Shown: positions 15,952-24,753 of the stretch, one piece after another
Numbering within the stretch: position 1 is the stretch's first letter
Layout: each line of letters opens with the position of its first letter
Origin: Sphingomonas parapaucimobilis NBRC 15100
GTDB lineage: Bacteria > Pseudomonadota > Alphaproteobacteria > Sphingomonadales > Sphingomonadaceae
NCBI RefSeq assembly: GCF_000787715.1
Contig: NZ_BBPI01000016.1
Span: forward strand, 1-59,294
DNA length: 59,294 nt
Reading direction: 5' to 3'
The notes under the pieces: model-generated
The model's input: the letters and a program-made list of their open reading frames with translations, nothing else
Database searches by the model: none
What the model was told of the DNA's origin: nothing
Translations under genes and position numbers: made by a program

Positions 15952-18900
15952 GCCGTGGCTCCCGTCTCGGGCTGGTCGTCGTGGAAGTGGTCGGTTTTCT
16001 GCTTGCGCTGCGACAGCGGCAGGCGCGTCGAATAGCGGCTGATCAGCACCGGCAGAACCAGCAGGATCAGCACCGGGGCCAGTGTCATGCCGCCGACCAC
16101 GACCAGTGCGAGCGGCTTCTGCACCTGGCTGCCGATTCCGTGCGAGAGTGCTGCGGGCAGCAGACCGATGGCGGCGACCAGACAGGTCATGACCACCGGG
16201 CGCAGGCTGTTCTTGACGGTGGTGGCCAGCGCATTCTCGCGCGGCGCGCCTTCGTCGATGGCGTTGTTGAAGGTGGTGACGACCAGGATCCCGTCCATCA
16301 CCGCAATGCCGAACAAGGCCACGAAGCCGATCGCCGCCGAGATGCTGAACGCCGTGCCGGTCAGCGCCAGCGCCAGCACACCGCCCACGATCGCCATCGG
16401 GATCGCGGAGAAGGCGAGCAGGCTGTCCCGCATCGATCCGAAGTTCGCATAGAGCAGCAGCAGGATGAGGACGAGGCTGATCGGCACCACGATCTCCAGC
16501 CGGGCGATCGCGTTCTTCAGGTTATCCAGCTCGCCCGCCCATTCCAGATGATAGCCCGGCGGCAGGTGGACATTCTGATTGATCCGCGCGCGTGCCTCCT
16601 CGACCGCGCCGCCCAGGTCGCGGCCACGCACCGAGAATTTGATCGGGACGTACCGCTCCTGATGCTCGCGATAGATGAACGACGCACCGCTGGTCAGCTT
16701 GACGTTCGCCACTTCGGACAGCGGGACCTGTATGGTCCCGTTGCCGTCGGGCGAGGGCGCGCCGATCGTGATGTTGCGCACCGATTCCAGCGAGTCGCGC
16801 TGGGTCGGCTGCAACCGCACGATGATCGGGAAGTGGCGGTCGGTGCCCGGCTCGTACAGGTCGGCCGAGGACTGGCCACCGATGGCGGCGGCCACCGTCT
16901 GGTTGATGTCGTCGGGCGTCAGGCCGTAGCGGGCGGCCTTGGCGCGATCGACGTCGATCCGCACGGTCGGCTGGCCCAGAATCTCGAACACGCCGAGATC
17001 CTCAATGCCCTTCACCTTGGCCATCTGCGCCTTGATCTGGTTGGCCAGCTTCTCCAGCGTGACCAGATCGGGGCCGAACAGCTTGATCGAATTGGCGCCC
17101 TTCACGCCGGAGGCGGCTTCCTCGACATTATCCTCGATGATCTGCGAGAAGGAGAAGTCGACGCCCGGATATTTCTTGGCGAGGCGGGTCGACAGCTCGT
17201 CGATCAGCTTCTCCTTGGTCATGCCGCTCGGCCAGGTGTCGAAGGGCTTGAGCGGCACGAAGAACTCGACGTTGAAGAAGCCGGTCGCATCGGTGCCGTC
17301 ATCCGGGCGGCCATGGGCGGACAGGACCGCCGTGGTCTCCGGGTAGGAGGCGATGATCTTGCGCACCTCATTGGTCACCTTCTCGCCCGCCTCGAGACTG
17401 ATCGAGGAGGGGAGGGTGGCGCGGATGTACATATTGCCTTCTTCGAGGTGCGGCAGGAACTCGATACCCAGCGAGCGCACGCCGACGACCGCCAGCCCCA
17501 TCATCAGCACCGCGCCGCCGATCGTCACGACCTTGTTGCGCAGCGCGAAGGAGGCGGCGGGTTCATAGACGCGGCGCAGCTTGCCGACGATGAAGGTTTC
17601 GGTCTCGGCCAGCTTGTCCGGCAGCAGCAGCGTCGAGAGCACCGGCGCGACGGTAAAGGTCGCCAGCAGGCCGCCGCTGATCGCATAGGCATAGGTCTTG
17701 GCCATCGGGCCGAAGATATGGCCTTCGACCCCGGTCAGGGTGAACAGCGGCAGGAAGCTGGCGATGATGATCGCGGCGGCGAAGAAGATGCCGCGGCTCA
17801 CCTCCGAGGATGCGCCCAGCACCGCGCCGAAGCGGCTCGCCATGGTATAACGGCCCTGGCCACTTTCGACGGCGGCGGAGCGTTCGACCATATGGCGGAA
17901 GATATTTTCCACCATGATGACGCAGGCATCGACGACCAGGCCGAAGTCGAGCGCACCCACCGACAACAGGTTCGCACTCTCCCCCTGCAACACCAGGATC
18001 AGGATCGCGAAGGCCAGTGCGAAGGGGATGGTCGCCGCCACGATGATCGCCGAGCGCAGATTGCCGAGGAACAGCCACTGCAACGCGAAGATCAGCAGGA
18101 TGCCCACCACCATGTTTTCCATGACGGTGTGGATGGTCAGTTTGATGAGGTCGGAACGGTCATAGATCCGCTCCAGATGCACGCCGGGGGGCAGCACGCC
18201 GCTGTCGTTGATGTTGGCGACCTCGGCCTGCACGGCCTTGATCGTCGGCATCGACTGGGCGCCGCGCTGCATCAGGACGATGCCCTGCACGATGTCGTCG
18301 TCATTGTTGTATCCGGCAATGCCCATGCGCGGCGCGTTGCCGACCTTCACGGTCGCCACGTCCTTGATGAGCACGGGCGCGCCGCCCGCCTGGCCGACCA
18401 GAACGTTCTGGATCGCGTCGGGCGACTGGATCAGGCCGATGCCGCGCACGATCGCGGCCTGTTCGCCGAAGTTGATCGTCTGGCCGCCGACATTGCCGTC
18501 GCTCTTGGACAACGCCGCCAGCACCTGTGCGACGGTCACGCCGTGGGCGTTCAGCCGGTTCTGGTCGATCACCACGTCATAGGCGCGCAGCTTGCCGCCC
18601 CAGCCGGTCACGTCGATGACGCCCGGAATCCGCTTGAACCGGCGTTGCAGCACCCAGTCCTGCAGCGTCTTGAGGTCCATCACCGAATAGCCCTTGGGCG
18701 CGGCGATGCGGTAGCGATAGATTTCCCCCACCGGCGAGGTCGGCGACAGCGTCGGCTGCGCGCCACCGGCCAGCGGCGGCAGCTGCGACAGGCGGTTGAT
18801 GACCTGCTGACGTGCCTGCTCGTTGGTATAGTCGTAGGTGAACTGGATCTTGATGTCCGAGAGGCCGAACAGGCTGATCGCGCGGATCGCGGTCAGGTGC

Positions 18901-19127
18901 GGGATGCCCGCCATCTGGACCTCGATCGGGATGGTGACGTTGCGCTCCATCTCCTCGGCCGACAACCCTTGCGTCTGGGTGATGACCTCGACCATCGGGG
19001 GGACCGGGTCGGGATAGGCTTCGATGTTGAGGTTGATGAAGCCGATGACGCCAGCGACGATCATCGCGAAGAACAGGCCGACGATCAGCAATCGCTGACG
19101 CAGCGCAAAGTCGACGATGCGGTTCAT
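15948..19127 (-). CDS. heavy-metal efflux RND transporter (CzcA/CusA type)
   Basis: The inner-membrane proton antiporter of the pump has 1059 residues, the normal size. Twelve transmembrane helices occur in the RND pattern: TM1 at residues 14-31, a large periplasmic loop, TM2-6, a second loop and TM7-12. The HME-family N-terminus (IEAYPDPVPPMVEVITQTQGLSAEEMERNVTIPIE) is clear. Helix 4 carries LDFGLVVDACVIMVEN with the charged residues used for proton relay and metal binding. I do not assign the metal, because the motif fits neither the Zn/Co nor the Cu/Ag class cleanly. It overlaps the adaptor gene by one base and the channel gene by four, so the three form one operon. Confidence 0.93.
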   Translation of the reverse strand: MNRIVDFALRQRLLIVGLFFAMIVAGVIGFINLNIEAYPDPVPPMVEVITQTQGLSAEEMERNVTIPIEVQMAGIPHLTAIRAISLFGLSDIKIQFTYDYTNEQARQQVINRLSQLPPLAGGAQPTLSPTSPVGEIYRYRIAAPKGYSVMDLKTLQDWVLQRRFKRIPGVIDVTGWGGKLRAYDVVIDQNRLNAHGVTVAQVLAALSKSDGNVGGQTINFGEQAAIVRGIGLIQSPDAIQNVLVGQAGGAPVLIKDVATVKVGNAPRMGIAGYNNDDDIVQGIVLMQRGAQSMPTIKAVQAEVANINDSGVLPPGVHLERIYDRSDLIKLTIHTVMENMVVGILLIFALQWLFLGNLRSAIIVAATIPFALAFAILILVLQGESANLLSVGALDFGLVVDACVIMVENIFRHMVERSAAVESGQGRYTMASRFGAVLGASSEVSRGIFFAAAIIIASFLPLFTLTGVEGHIFGPMAKTYAYAISGGLLATFTVAPVLSTLLLPDKLAETETFIVGKLRRVYEPAASFALRNKVVTIGGAVLMMGLAVVGVRSLGIEFLPHLEEGNMYIRATLPSSISLEAGEKVTNEVRKIIASYPETTAVLSAHGRPDDGTDATGFFNVEFFVPLKPFDTWPSGMTKEKLIDELSTRLAKKYPGVDFSFSQIIEDNVEEAASGVKGANSIKLFGPDLVTLEKLANQIKAQMAKVKGIEDLGVFEILGQPTVRIDVDRAKAARYGLTPDDINQTVAAAIGGQSSADLYEPGTDRHFPIIVRLQPTQRDSLESVRNITIGAPSPDGNGTIQVPLSEVANVKLTSGASFIYREHQERYVPIKFSVRGRDLGGAVEEARARINQNVHLPPGYHLEWAGELDNLKNAIARLEIVVPISLVLILLLLYANFGSMRDSLLAFSAIPMAIVGGVLALALTGTAFSISAAIGFVALFGIAVMDGILVVTTFNNAIDEGAPRENALATTVKNSLRPVVMTCLVAAIGLLPAALSHGIGSQVQKPLALVVVGGMTLAPVLILLVLPVLISRYSTRLPLSQRKQKTDHFHDDQPETGATA

Positions 19128-20389
19128 TATTCGCCGATCCCCGCTTCGTTCACGAACAGCGCGCCCGAGGTGACGATCTTCTCGCCCGGCTTCAGGCCCT
19201 GGGTGATGGTGACCAGGCCATTGGCGGAGTCGCCCGTCGTCACGTCGCGCGCGACCAGCAGGCCGTCGGGCCGCATGATCCAGACGCGCGCGGTGTCGCC
19301 TTCATGGATGACGGCGGCGGCGGGGACGCGGATCGCTTCGCCCGCGTTCAGATGCTTGATCGCGAAGCTGGCGAACATCTGGGGCTTGAGCGCCTTGTCG
19401 GGATTGGGGATCGAGGCGCGGACCGGCAGGCGGTGCGTCTGCGGGTCGAGTGCGGCGCCGACCAGGTCGATCGTCGCGTGGAAGACGCGGCCCGGCAGCG
19501 CGGGGGTCGTCACCTCGACGGGATCGCCGACGCGGACATTCTCGGCATCGCTCTCGGCCACCTGCGCGACCAGCCATACGCGCGACGGATCGGTGATGGT
19601 CATCACCGGCTTGTCGCCGCCCTGCGACACATATTGCCCCGGCGCGACATCGCGCGAGGCGACGACGCCGCTGATCGGTGCGTGCAGCGTGGTGATGTCG
19701 TGGATGCCGGAGACTTCGCCGACATTCTCCAGCCGGTTGATTTCACCCTGCGACTTGCCGAGGATCGCCAGCTTGTCGCGCGCCGCGCCCAGCGAGGCGG
19801 CGGCGGTGCGCGCGGTCGCCTGCGCGGCGGCGAGGTCGGCCTTGGCCTGCTGATAATCCTTCAGCGCGCCACCGGCGGTCTCATAGATTTGCTGCTGGCG
19901 GTCGGCGTTGCGCTGCGCCGCGACCAGCTGCGCCTGCGCGTTCTGGTAGGCGGCGCGGGCCGAGAAGAGGCCCGAGCGGGCATCGACGAAATCGCTGGTC
20001 TTGATGAGGAGCAGCGGCTGGCCCTGGCGCACCGTCTGGCCCGCATCGGCCAGCACGCGCACCACCTGCCCCGCATAGGGCATCAGCACCGGGGTCGAGC
20101 GGGTCGCATCGACGGTGATCGCGCCGGTCGCCATGGGCTGGTCGCCCGACGCGCCCAGCCCGACGCGCATCGTCGGCATCGCGGCCAGCTGGTCCTTCGA
20201 CAGGCGCAGCGTGCCCGGCGGCGGCGGGGCGGGGGGCGTTTCTTCCTTGTGCGTCAGCTTGCCGATAACCGTGAACAGGACCAGCGCCCCGATCAGCACG
20301 GCGGCGGCGATGCCGACCCAGCGCCATTGCTGTGCGGAGGACAGGCGGCGGGTTTCGGGTAGCGTTGCGTCGGCGGGATTGACGTGCAT
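19127..20389 (-). CDS. periplasmic adaptor (MFP/HlyD-like, CzcB type) of metal RND pump
   Basis: The membrane-fusion protein links the RND pump to the outer-membrane channel. The 420-residue product starts at ATG 20389. One N-terminal membrane anchor (WVGIAAAVLIGALVLFTVIG, residues 27-46) is followed by a lipoyl half (MPYAGQVVRVLADAGQTVRQGQ), a coiled-coil hairpin rich in Ala/Gln (residues about 160-230), the second lipoyl half (LHAPISGVVASRDVAPGQYV) and beta-barrel/proximal domains. There is no His-rich metal tail. It is first in the operon. Three direct heptads lie 55-83 bp upstream and are probably a response-regulator site. Confidence 0.92.
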   Translation of the reverse strand: MHVNPADATLPETRRLSSAQQWRWVGIAAAVLIGALVLFTVIGKLTHKEETPPAPPPPGTLRLSKDQLAAMPTMRVGLGASGDQPMATGAITVDATRSTPVLMPYAGQVVRVLADAGQTVRQGQPLLLIKTSDFVDARSGLFSARAAYQNAQAQLVAAQRNADRQQQIYETAGGALKDYQQAKADLAAAQATARTAAASLGAARDKLAILGKSQGEINRLENVGEVSGIHDITTLHAPISGVVASRDVAPGQYVSQGGDKPVMTITDPSRVWLVAQVAESDAENVRVGDPVEVTTPALPGRVFHATIDLVGAALDPQTHRLPVRASIPNPDKALKPQMFASFAIKHLNAGEAIRVPAAAVIHEGDTARVWIMRPDGLLVARDVTTGDSANGLVTITQGLKPGEKIVTSGALFVNEAGIGE

Positions 20390-20443
20390 CGGTGTCTTTC
20401 GGCGCAAGAAGGCGGATATTAGCCCGGCCGATAGGGGCAAATC

Positions 20444-20472
20444 CCTGACGCACCCCTTACGGGTTCCTTACG
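20444..20472 (-). promoter_or_regulatory. three direct heptads with 11-bp period upstream of the efflux operon
   Basis: On the plus strand the units are CCTGACG (20444-20450), CCTTACG (20455-20461) and CCTTACG (20466-20472). On the transcribed minus strand they read CGTAAGG, CGTAAGG, CGTCAGG with 4-bp spacers. This is the geometry of OmpR/PhoB-class response regulators. The site lies 55-83 bp upstream of the adaptor start codon. The remainder of 20390-20649 shows nothing else I can name. Confidence 0.5.
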
Positions 20473-20649
20473 AGACGTTCATGATTGCACGCCGCCGGAC
20501 GGTCCGAAAACCTGCGAAAATTGCCCGAATGACCCGATTCCAACATCTTGGGGGGAGGCTTGCCGATATGACCGCCCTGTCACCTGTCCGGAACAAAAGT
20601 CACGGTTCGTCGTTGAAATCCAACGGCTCGACATAAGGGAGGGTGTAAA

Positions 20650-20805
20650 ATGGCCAGTCACATGCCGCCGCCACGGATTTCCGACATGCCGCGAGAGCAG
20701 CGTCTGGATGCGCTCTATCGTCGTGCGGCCGAGGATCGTGCGCGCTATCTGGCGATGCGTACGCGCAAGCCCGGCCTGCTCGACCGGCTGCTTCACATGT
20801 TCTGA
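20650..20805 (+). CDS. small basic protein (51 aa), unknown function
   Basis: A 51-residue frame begins MASHMPPPRISDMPREQR and ends RLLHMF. A strong ribosome-binding site (AAGGGAGGG) lies just upstream of ATG 20650, the main reason to believe it. The protein is basic (many Arg) and mostly helical from residue 14, with no signal or membrane segment. It is divergent from the metal efflux operon and could share its control region, but no function is proposed. It converges on another 51-residue frame at 20825-20980. It is short, so the coding call is moderate. Confidence 0.55.
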   Translation: MASHMPPPRISDMPREQRLDALYRRAAEDRARYLAMRTRKPGLLDRLLHMF

Positions 20806-20824
20806 TCGAGTGGCGTCGCGTGCG

Positions 20825-20980
20825 TCAGGGAAGGGTGTGACGCGCGCGACGACGTGGAATCGTCCGGGGGCGCAGGCGCTTTTCGCGACGCATGTCGCTG
20901 TGACCCAGCGCGATCATGATGATGACAAGCGAAGACAGCGCCGACACGGTCAACCAGATTTCCACGAGCGCGCCCGCCAT
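20825..20980 (-). CDS. small single-span membrane protein (51 aa), unknown function
   Basis: A 51-residue frame begins MAGALVEIWLTVSALSSLVI. Residues 5-25 are a convincing transmembrane helix, followed by a very basic tail (RREKRLRPRTIPRRRARH), suggesting an N-out, C-in membrane peptide. GGGGGAGA lies 4 bases before ATG 20980, an excellent ribosome-binding site; the frame continues upstream without better support. It converges with the small gene at 20650, leaving 19 bp between stops. I do not recognise a family. Confidence 0.5.
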   Translation of the reverse strand: MAGALVEIWLTVSALSSLVIIMIALGHSDMRREKRLRPRTIPRRRARHTLP

Positions 20981-21092
20981 GCCATCTCCCCCAATTCGGA
21001 ACCGCGCCAACGCGCTTGTCCGCGATCCGATCCCTTCACGCATCGCAATATCCTTTGGTCGCGCCGCATCCGCCGCGATATAGCTGCCCGCC

Positions 21093-21728
21093 ATGATCCG
21101 ATCCGATCGCCGATCCTGGCCGCTGGCCATCTGGCTGGCCCTGTTGGCCGGTTATGTCGATGCGATCGGATTTCAGCAGCTTGGCGGCTATTTCGTCTCC
21201 TTCATGAGCGGCAATGGCACGATGCTGGCAGTCCGGCTGATCGCGCCGCAAGGTCCTATGTCGGGCGGGGTCGCGATATTGGCGATGCTGCTGGCGCTGT
21301 TCGTCGCGGGCGTGCTGGTCGGCACACTGGTCCGGCTGGCATTGCTGCGGGTCGGGCAGGTCGCGGTGCTGCTGCTGGTCGCCCTGCTGTTGGGCGGCGT
21401 CGTGGTGCTGGGCGGCCGGGCGGCCCCCACCATGGCGCTGGTGATGGGTGCGACCAACGCCACCTTCGAGCGTGATGGCGAGGTGAGCATCGGCGTCACC
21501 TATATGACCGGCACATTGGTCAAGATCGGACAGCATCTGGCGCACAGCGTCGCGGGGCGCGCGCGTTGGGGCTGGCTGCCCTATCTGCTGCTCTGGAGCG
21601 GATTTCTGGTCGGTGCGGGGCTGGGGGCGCTGGCCTTTCCGCTTTGGGGGTTGACCGCGCTGGCGGCGGCGGTGGCAGGCGCGCTGATCGCGGCGGGGGC
21701 GGCATGGCGGCTCCGTCCGATGGCCTGA
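21093..21728 (+). CDS. DUF1275 (YoaK-like) integral membrane protein
   Basis: The protein has 211 residues and about six transmembrane helices. The family signature is in the first helix pair: LLAGYVDAIGFQQLGGYFVSFMSGNGTM (residues 18-45, with YVDAIGF and FVSFMSGN), matched later by GATNATFERDGEVSIGVTYMTGTLVKIGQ. DUF1275 proteins are inner-membrane proteins of unsettled function; transporter activity has been suggested for some, without an agreed substrate. The gene stands alone between the small genes and the valine operon, whose promoter lies just downstream. Confidence 0.85.
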   Translation: MIRSDRRSWPLAIWLALLAGYVDAIGFQQLGGYFVSFMSGNGTMLAVRLIAPQGPMSGGVAILAMLLALFVAGVLVGTLVRLALLRVGQVAVLLLVALLLGGVVVLGGRAAPTMALVMGATNATFERDGEVSIGVTYMTGTLVKIGQHLAHSVAGRARWGWLPYLLLWSGFLVGAGLGALAFPLWGLTALAAAVAGALIAAGAAWRLRPMA

Positions 21729-21770
21729 CGCACGCGGCAACGGCCTCGCCGCCTTTTTGGTCGACCCGAC

Positions 21771-21797
21771 TTGGATTTCACGCCCGAGCAATATAAT
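21771..21797 (+). promoter_or_regulatory. candidate sigma-70 promoter of the valine-degradation operon
   Basis: TTGGAT (21771-21776) and TATAAT (21792-21797) are separated by 15 bp, and the consensus -10 box is unusual in such GC-rich sequence. The mmsA start codon is 44 bp further on. The spacer is short of the ideal 17 bp, so strength is uncertain. Confidence 0.45.
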
Positions 21798-21841
21798 TAC
21801 AAGCCAGAGAGTCGGGCACCAGACCCGAAACAGGAGAGTTT

Positions 21842-23347
21842 ATGCGCGTGATCGACCATATGGTTGCTGGCGGACAGACCGCGACCGACGCTGCCTCTAC
21901 CCGCCAGGGCGACGTCTTCGACCCGAATAGCGGCCAGGTTCAGGCCCGTGTGATGCTGGGCGATGCCGCGCTGCTGGAACGCGCCGTCGCCGCCGCGCAA
22001 GCCGCGCAACCCGGCTGGGCCGCGACCAATCCGCAGCGCCGGGCGCGCGTGATGTTCCGGTTCAAGGAACTGGTCGAGCAGAATATGGACGCGCTGGCGC
22101 ATCTGCTCTCTTCCGAACATGGCAAGGTGATCGCCGACGCCAAGGGCGATATCCAGCGCGGGCTGGAGGTGATCGAGTTCGCCTGCGGCATCCCCCACGC
22201 GCTGAAGGGCGAATATACGCAAGGGGCGGGACCGGGCATCGACGTCTATTCGATGCGCATGCCGCTGGGCATCGGGGCGGGCATCACGCCGTTCAACTTC
22301 CCCGCGATGATCCCGATGTGGATGTTCGGCGTCGCCATCGCCTGCGGCAACGCCTTCATCCTGAAGCCGTCCGAACGCGACCCTTCCGTCCCGGTGCGCC
22401 TGGCCGAACTGATGCGCGAAGCGGGTGCGCCCGAGGGGATTCTTCAGGTCGTCCATGGCGACAAGGCGATGGTCGATGCGATCCTGGACCATCCGGCGAT
22501 CGGCGCGGTCAGCTTCGTCGGTTCGTCCGACATCGCGCATTATGTGTACCGGCGCGGCGTGGAGGCGGGCAAGCGCGTCCAGGCGATGGGCGGGGCCAAG
22601 AACCACGGCATCGTCATGCCCGACGCCGATCTGGACCAGGTGGTCGCCGACCTGTCGGGCGCGGCCTTCGGCTCGGCGGGCGAGCGCTGCATGGCGCTGC
22701 CCGTGGTGGTGCCGGTCGGCGACAAGACGGCCGATGCGCTGCGGGAGAAGCTGATCCCGGCGATCGACGCTTTGCGGGTCGGCGTCTCGACCGATGCGCA
22801 GGCGCATTACGGCCCGGTCGTGAACGCCGCGCACAAACGCCGCGTGGAAGACTGGATCCAGACCGGCGTCGACGAAGGCGCGGAACTGGTCGTCGACGGG
22901 CGCGGCTTCAAATTGCAGGGCTATGAGGAGGGTTTCTTCATCGGCCCGTCTCTGTTCGACCGCGTGACGCCTCAGATGCAGAGCTACAAGGAGGAGATTT
23001 TCGGCCCGGTCCTCCAGATCGTCCGCGCCCCCGATTTCGAGACGGCGGTGCGGCTGCCCAGCGAGCACCAGTATGGCAACGGCGTCGCGATCTTCACCCG
23101 CAACGGCCACGCCGCGCGCGAGTTCGCCGCACGGGTGGAGGTGGGCATGGTCGGCATCAACGTGCCGATCCCGGTGCCGGTGGCGTATCACAGCTTCGGC
23201 GGGTGGAAGCGCTCGGCCTTCGGCGACGTGAACCAGCACGGCATGGAGGGCGTCCGCTTCTGGACCAAGGTGAAGACGGTGACCCAGCGCTGGCCGGATG
23301 GCTCGCCCGATGGAAGCAATACGTTCGTTATCCCGACTATGGCCTGA
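21842..23347 (+). CDS. mmsA: methylmalonate-semialdehyde dehydrogenase (CoA-acylating)
   Basis: This enzyme converts methylmalonate semialdehyde to propionyl-CoA with NAD and CoA, releasing CO2, the last step of distal valine degradation. It has 501 residues, the normal length. ALDH-superfamily features are in order: ITPFNFPAMIPMWMFGVAIACGN (residues about 145-167), Rossmann segment VSFVGSSDIAHYVY, AMGGAKNHGIVMPDAD in place of the usual ALDH glutamate region, and the catalytic cysteine in GSAGERCMALPV (about residue 283). GGAGA precedes the ATG and a good -10 box lies upstream. It heads a five-gene operon for isobutyryl-CoA oxidation. An R1 palindrome separates it from the next gene. Confidence 0.95.
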   Translation: MRVIDHMVAGGQTATDAASTRQGDVFDPNSGQVQARVMLGDAALLERAVAAAQAAQPGWAATNPQRRARVMFRFKELVEQNMDALAHLLSSEHGKVIADAKGDIQRGLEVIEFACGIPHALKGEYTQGAGPGIDVYSMRMPLGIGAGITPFNFPAMIPMWMFGVAIACGNAFILKPSERDPSVPVRLAELMREAGAPEGILQVVHGDKAMVDAILDHPAIGAVSFVGSSDIAHYVYRRGVEAGKRVQAMGGAKNHGIVMPDADLDQVVADLSGAAFGSAGERCMALPVVVPVGDKTADALREKLIPAIDALRVGVSTDAQAHYGPVVNAAHKRRVEDWIQTGVDEGAELVVDGRGFKLQGYEEGFFIGPSLFDRVTPQMQSYKEEIFGPVLQIVRAPDFETAVRLPSEHQYGNGVAIFTRNGHAAREFAARVEVGMVGINVPIPVPVAYHSFGGWKRSAFGDVNQHGMEGVRFWTKVKTVTQRWPDGSPDGSNTFVIPTMA

Positions 23348-23355
23348 ACCTAGGC

Positions 23356-23463
23356 ACGCCCCTCCCGCAGGGGGGGGGGATGGGGGAGGGCAGGCCACGA
23401 GCGATGGTCTCGGTGAGACTCCCTGCCCTCCCCAAACCCCTCCCGCCTGCGGGAGGGGCTTAA
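23356..23463. repeat. R1 palindromic repeat between mmsA and the acyl-CoA dehydrogenase gene
   Basis: This 108-bp element has a CCCCTCCCGC-type hairpin on the left, a central GTCTCGGTGAGAC palindrome, and CCCTCCCGCCTGCGGGAGGG on the right, ending GCTTAAA. It closely matches 26599-26709 and halves at 37427 and 37531. It would form a strong RNA structure inside the operon message. Confidence 0.8.
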
Positions 23464-23480
23464 AGAAGCGAGAGATTTCG

Positions 23481-24623
23481 ATGACCCAATTCGACCTCAC
23501 CGACGAACAGCGCGAGATCCAGGAACTGGCGCGCCGTTTCACCGCCGACCGCATCACGCCGTTCGCGGCGGAGTGGGACGAGAAGCACATCTTCCCCCGC
23601 GACACGATCAAAGAAGCGGCCGAACTGGGCTTCGCCGCCATCTACGTGTCCGAAGAATCGGGCGGCATCGCACTCGGGCGAATGGAGGCGGCGCTCATCA
23701 TGGAGGCGATGGCCTATGGCTGTCCTTCGACCAGCGCCTTCATCTCGATCCATAACATGGCGTCGTGGATGATCGACCGGTTCGGCGATGCGGATGTGAA
23801 AAGCCGTTACCTTCCCGACCTCGTCACCATGGATCGCATGGCCAGCTATTGCCTGACCGAGCCGGGTTCCGGCTCCGACGCCGCCGCGCTCAAGACCCGT
23901 GCGGTCCGTGATGGCGATGATTATCTCGTTTCCGGCTCCAAGCAGTTCATCTCGGGCGGCGGCGAGAATGAGGTCTATGTCACCATGGCCCGCACCGGCG
24001 AGGACGGCCCCAAGGGCATTTCCTGCCTGGTGATCGACAAGGACACCCCCGGCGTTTCCTTCGGCGCGAACGAGCGCAAGCTGGGCTGGCATTCGCAGCC
24101 GACGCGGCAGGTGACGTTCGACAATGTCCGCGTGCCGGTCGCCAACCGGCTGGGCGCGGAGGGCGAGGGGTTCCGCATCGCGATGATGGGGCTGGACGGA
24201 GGGCGGCTGAACATCGGTGCCTGCTCGCTGGGCGGAGCGCAGCGCTGCCTCGACGAATCCGTGGCCTATGTGAAAGATCGTCGCCAGTTCGGCAAGGCGA
24301 TCGCCGAGTTCCAGAATACCCAGTTCACCCTCGCCGACATGGCGACCGAGCTGGAGGCGGCCCGCGCGCTGCTCTACCTCGCGGCCGCCAAGGTGACCGA
24401 TAACGCCCCCGACAAGACCCGTTTCGCCGCCATGGCGAAACGGCTGGCGACCGACACCGGGTCGTCGGTGGTCGACCGCGCGCTACAGCTGCATGGCGGC
24501 TATGGCTATCTGATGGACTATCCGATCGAGCGCTTCTGGCGCGACCTGCGGGTGCATTCGATCCTGGAGGGCACCAACCAGGTGATGCGGATGATCATCG
24601 GGCGGGATTTGCTGAAGGACTGA
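23481..24623 (+). CDS. acyl-CoA dehydrogenase, probably isobutyryl-CoA dehydrogenase
   Basis: This FAD enzyme probably oxidises isobutyryl-CoA to methacrylyl-CoA. It has 380 residues. The ATG at 23481 is preferred to the longer frame because homology begins MTQFDLTDEQREIQELARRF. The fold is in order: an N-terminal helical domain, a central beta domain with YCLTEPGSGSDAAALKT (FAD-binding signature), and a C-terminal helical domain. The catalytic glutamate is in HSILEGTNQVMRMIIGRDLL near the end, the position typical of short-chain and isobutyryl-CoA enzymes. Substrate is inferred from the mmsA, hydrolase, hydratase and mmsB neighbours. Downstream, an R5 palindrome separates it from the hydrolase gene. 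Confidence 0.9.
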   Translation: MTQFDLTDEQREIQELARRFTADRITPFAAEWDEKHIFPRDTIKEAAELGFAAIYVSEESGGIALGRMEAALIMEAMAYGCPSTSAFISIHNMASWMIDRFGDADVKSRYLPDLVTMDRMASYCLTEPGSGSDAAALKTRAVRDGDDYLVSGSKQFISGGGENEVYVTMARTGEDGPKGISCLVIDKDTPGVSFGANERKLGWHSQPTRQVTFDNVRVPVANRLGAEGEGFRIAMMGLDGGRLNIGACSLGGAQRCLDESVAYVKDRRQFGKAIAEFQNTQFTLADMATELEAARALLYLAAAKVTDNAPDKTRFAAMAKRLATDTGSSVVDRALQLHGGYGYLMDYPIERFWRDLRVHSILEGTNQVMRMIIGRDLLKD

Positions 24624-24732
24624 CGTTCCCCAAACGCAACCACCCCGGCGAAGGCCGGGGTCCAGTTGCAGACTGGCCGATGGCGCGCCACCTGATGCGC
24701 GGCATCTGGGCCTCGGCCTTCGTCGGGGAACG
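24624..24732. repeat. R5 palindromic element
   Basis: Terminal arms CGTTCCCC and GGGGAACG bound a 109-bp element containing an ACCCCGGC/GCCGGGGT hairpin. A related fragment (GCGAAGGCCGGG) appears near 51470. It lies between the acyl-CoA dehydrogenase and 3-hydroxyisobutyryl-CoA hydrolase genes. Confidence 0.6.
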
Positions 24733-24753
24733 GGAAGGGGTTAAGGGAAAGAC

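Noticed and set aside
15660..19853. 1397-codon open frame antisense to the RND transporter gene
   Set aside because: It mirrors the RND, adaptor and channel genes, has the Arg/His/Gln-rich composition of a GC-rich antisense frame and no motif; the minus-strand genes are certain.
21797..23641. 614-codon open frame antisense to mmsA
   Set aside because: It is a shadow of mmsA and passes through an R1 repeat.
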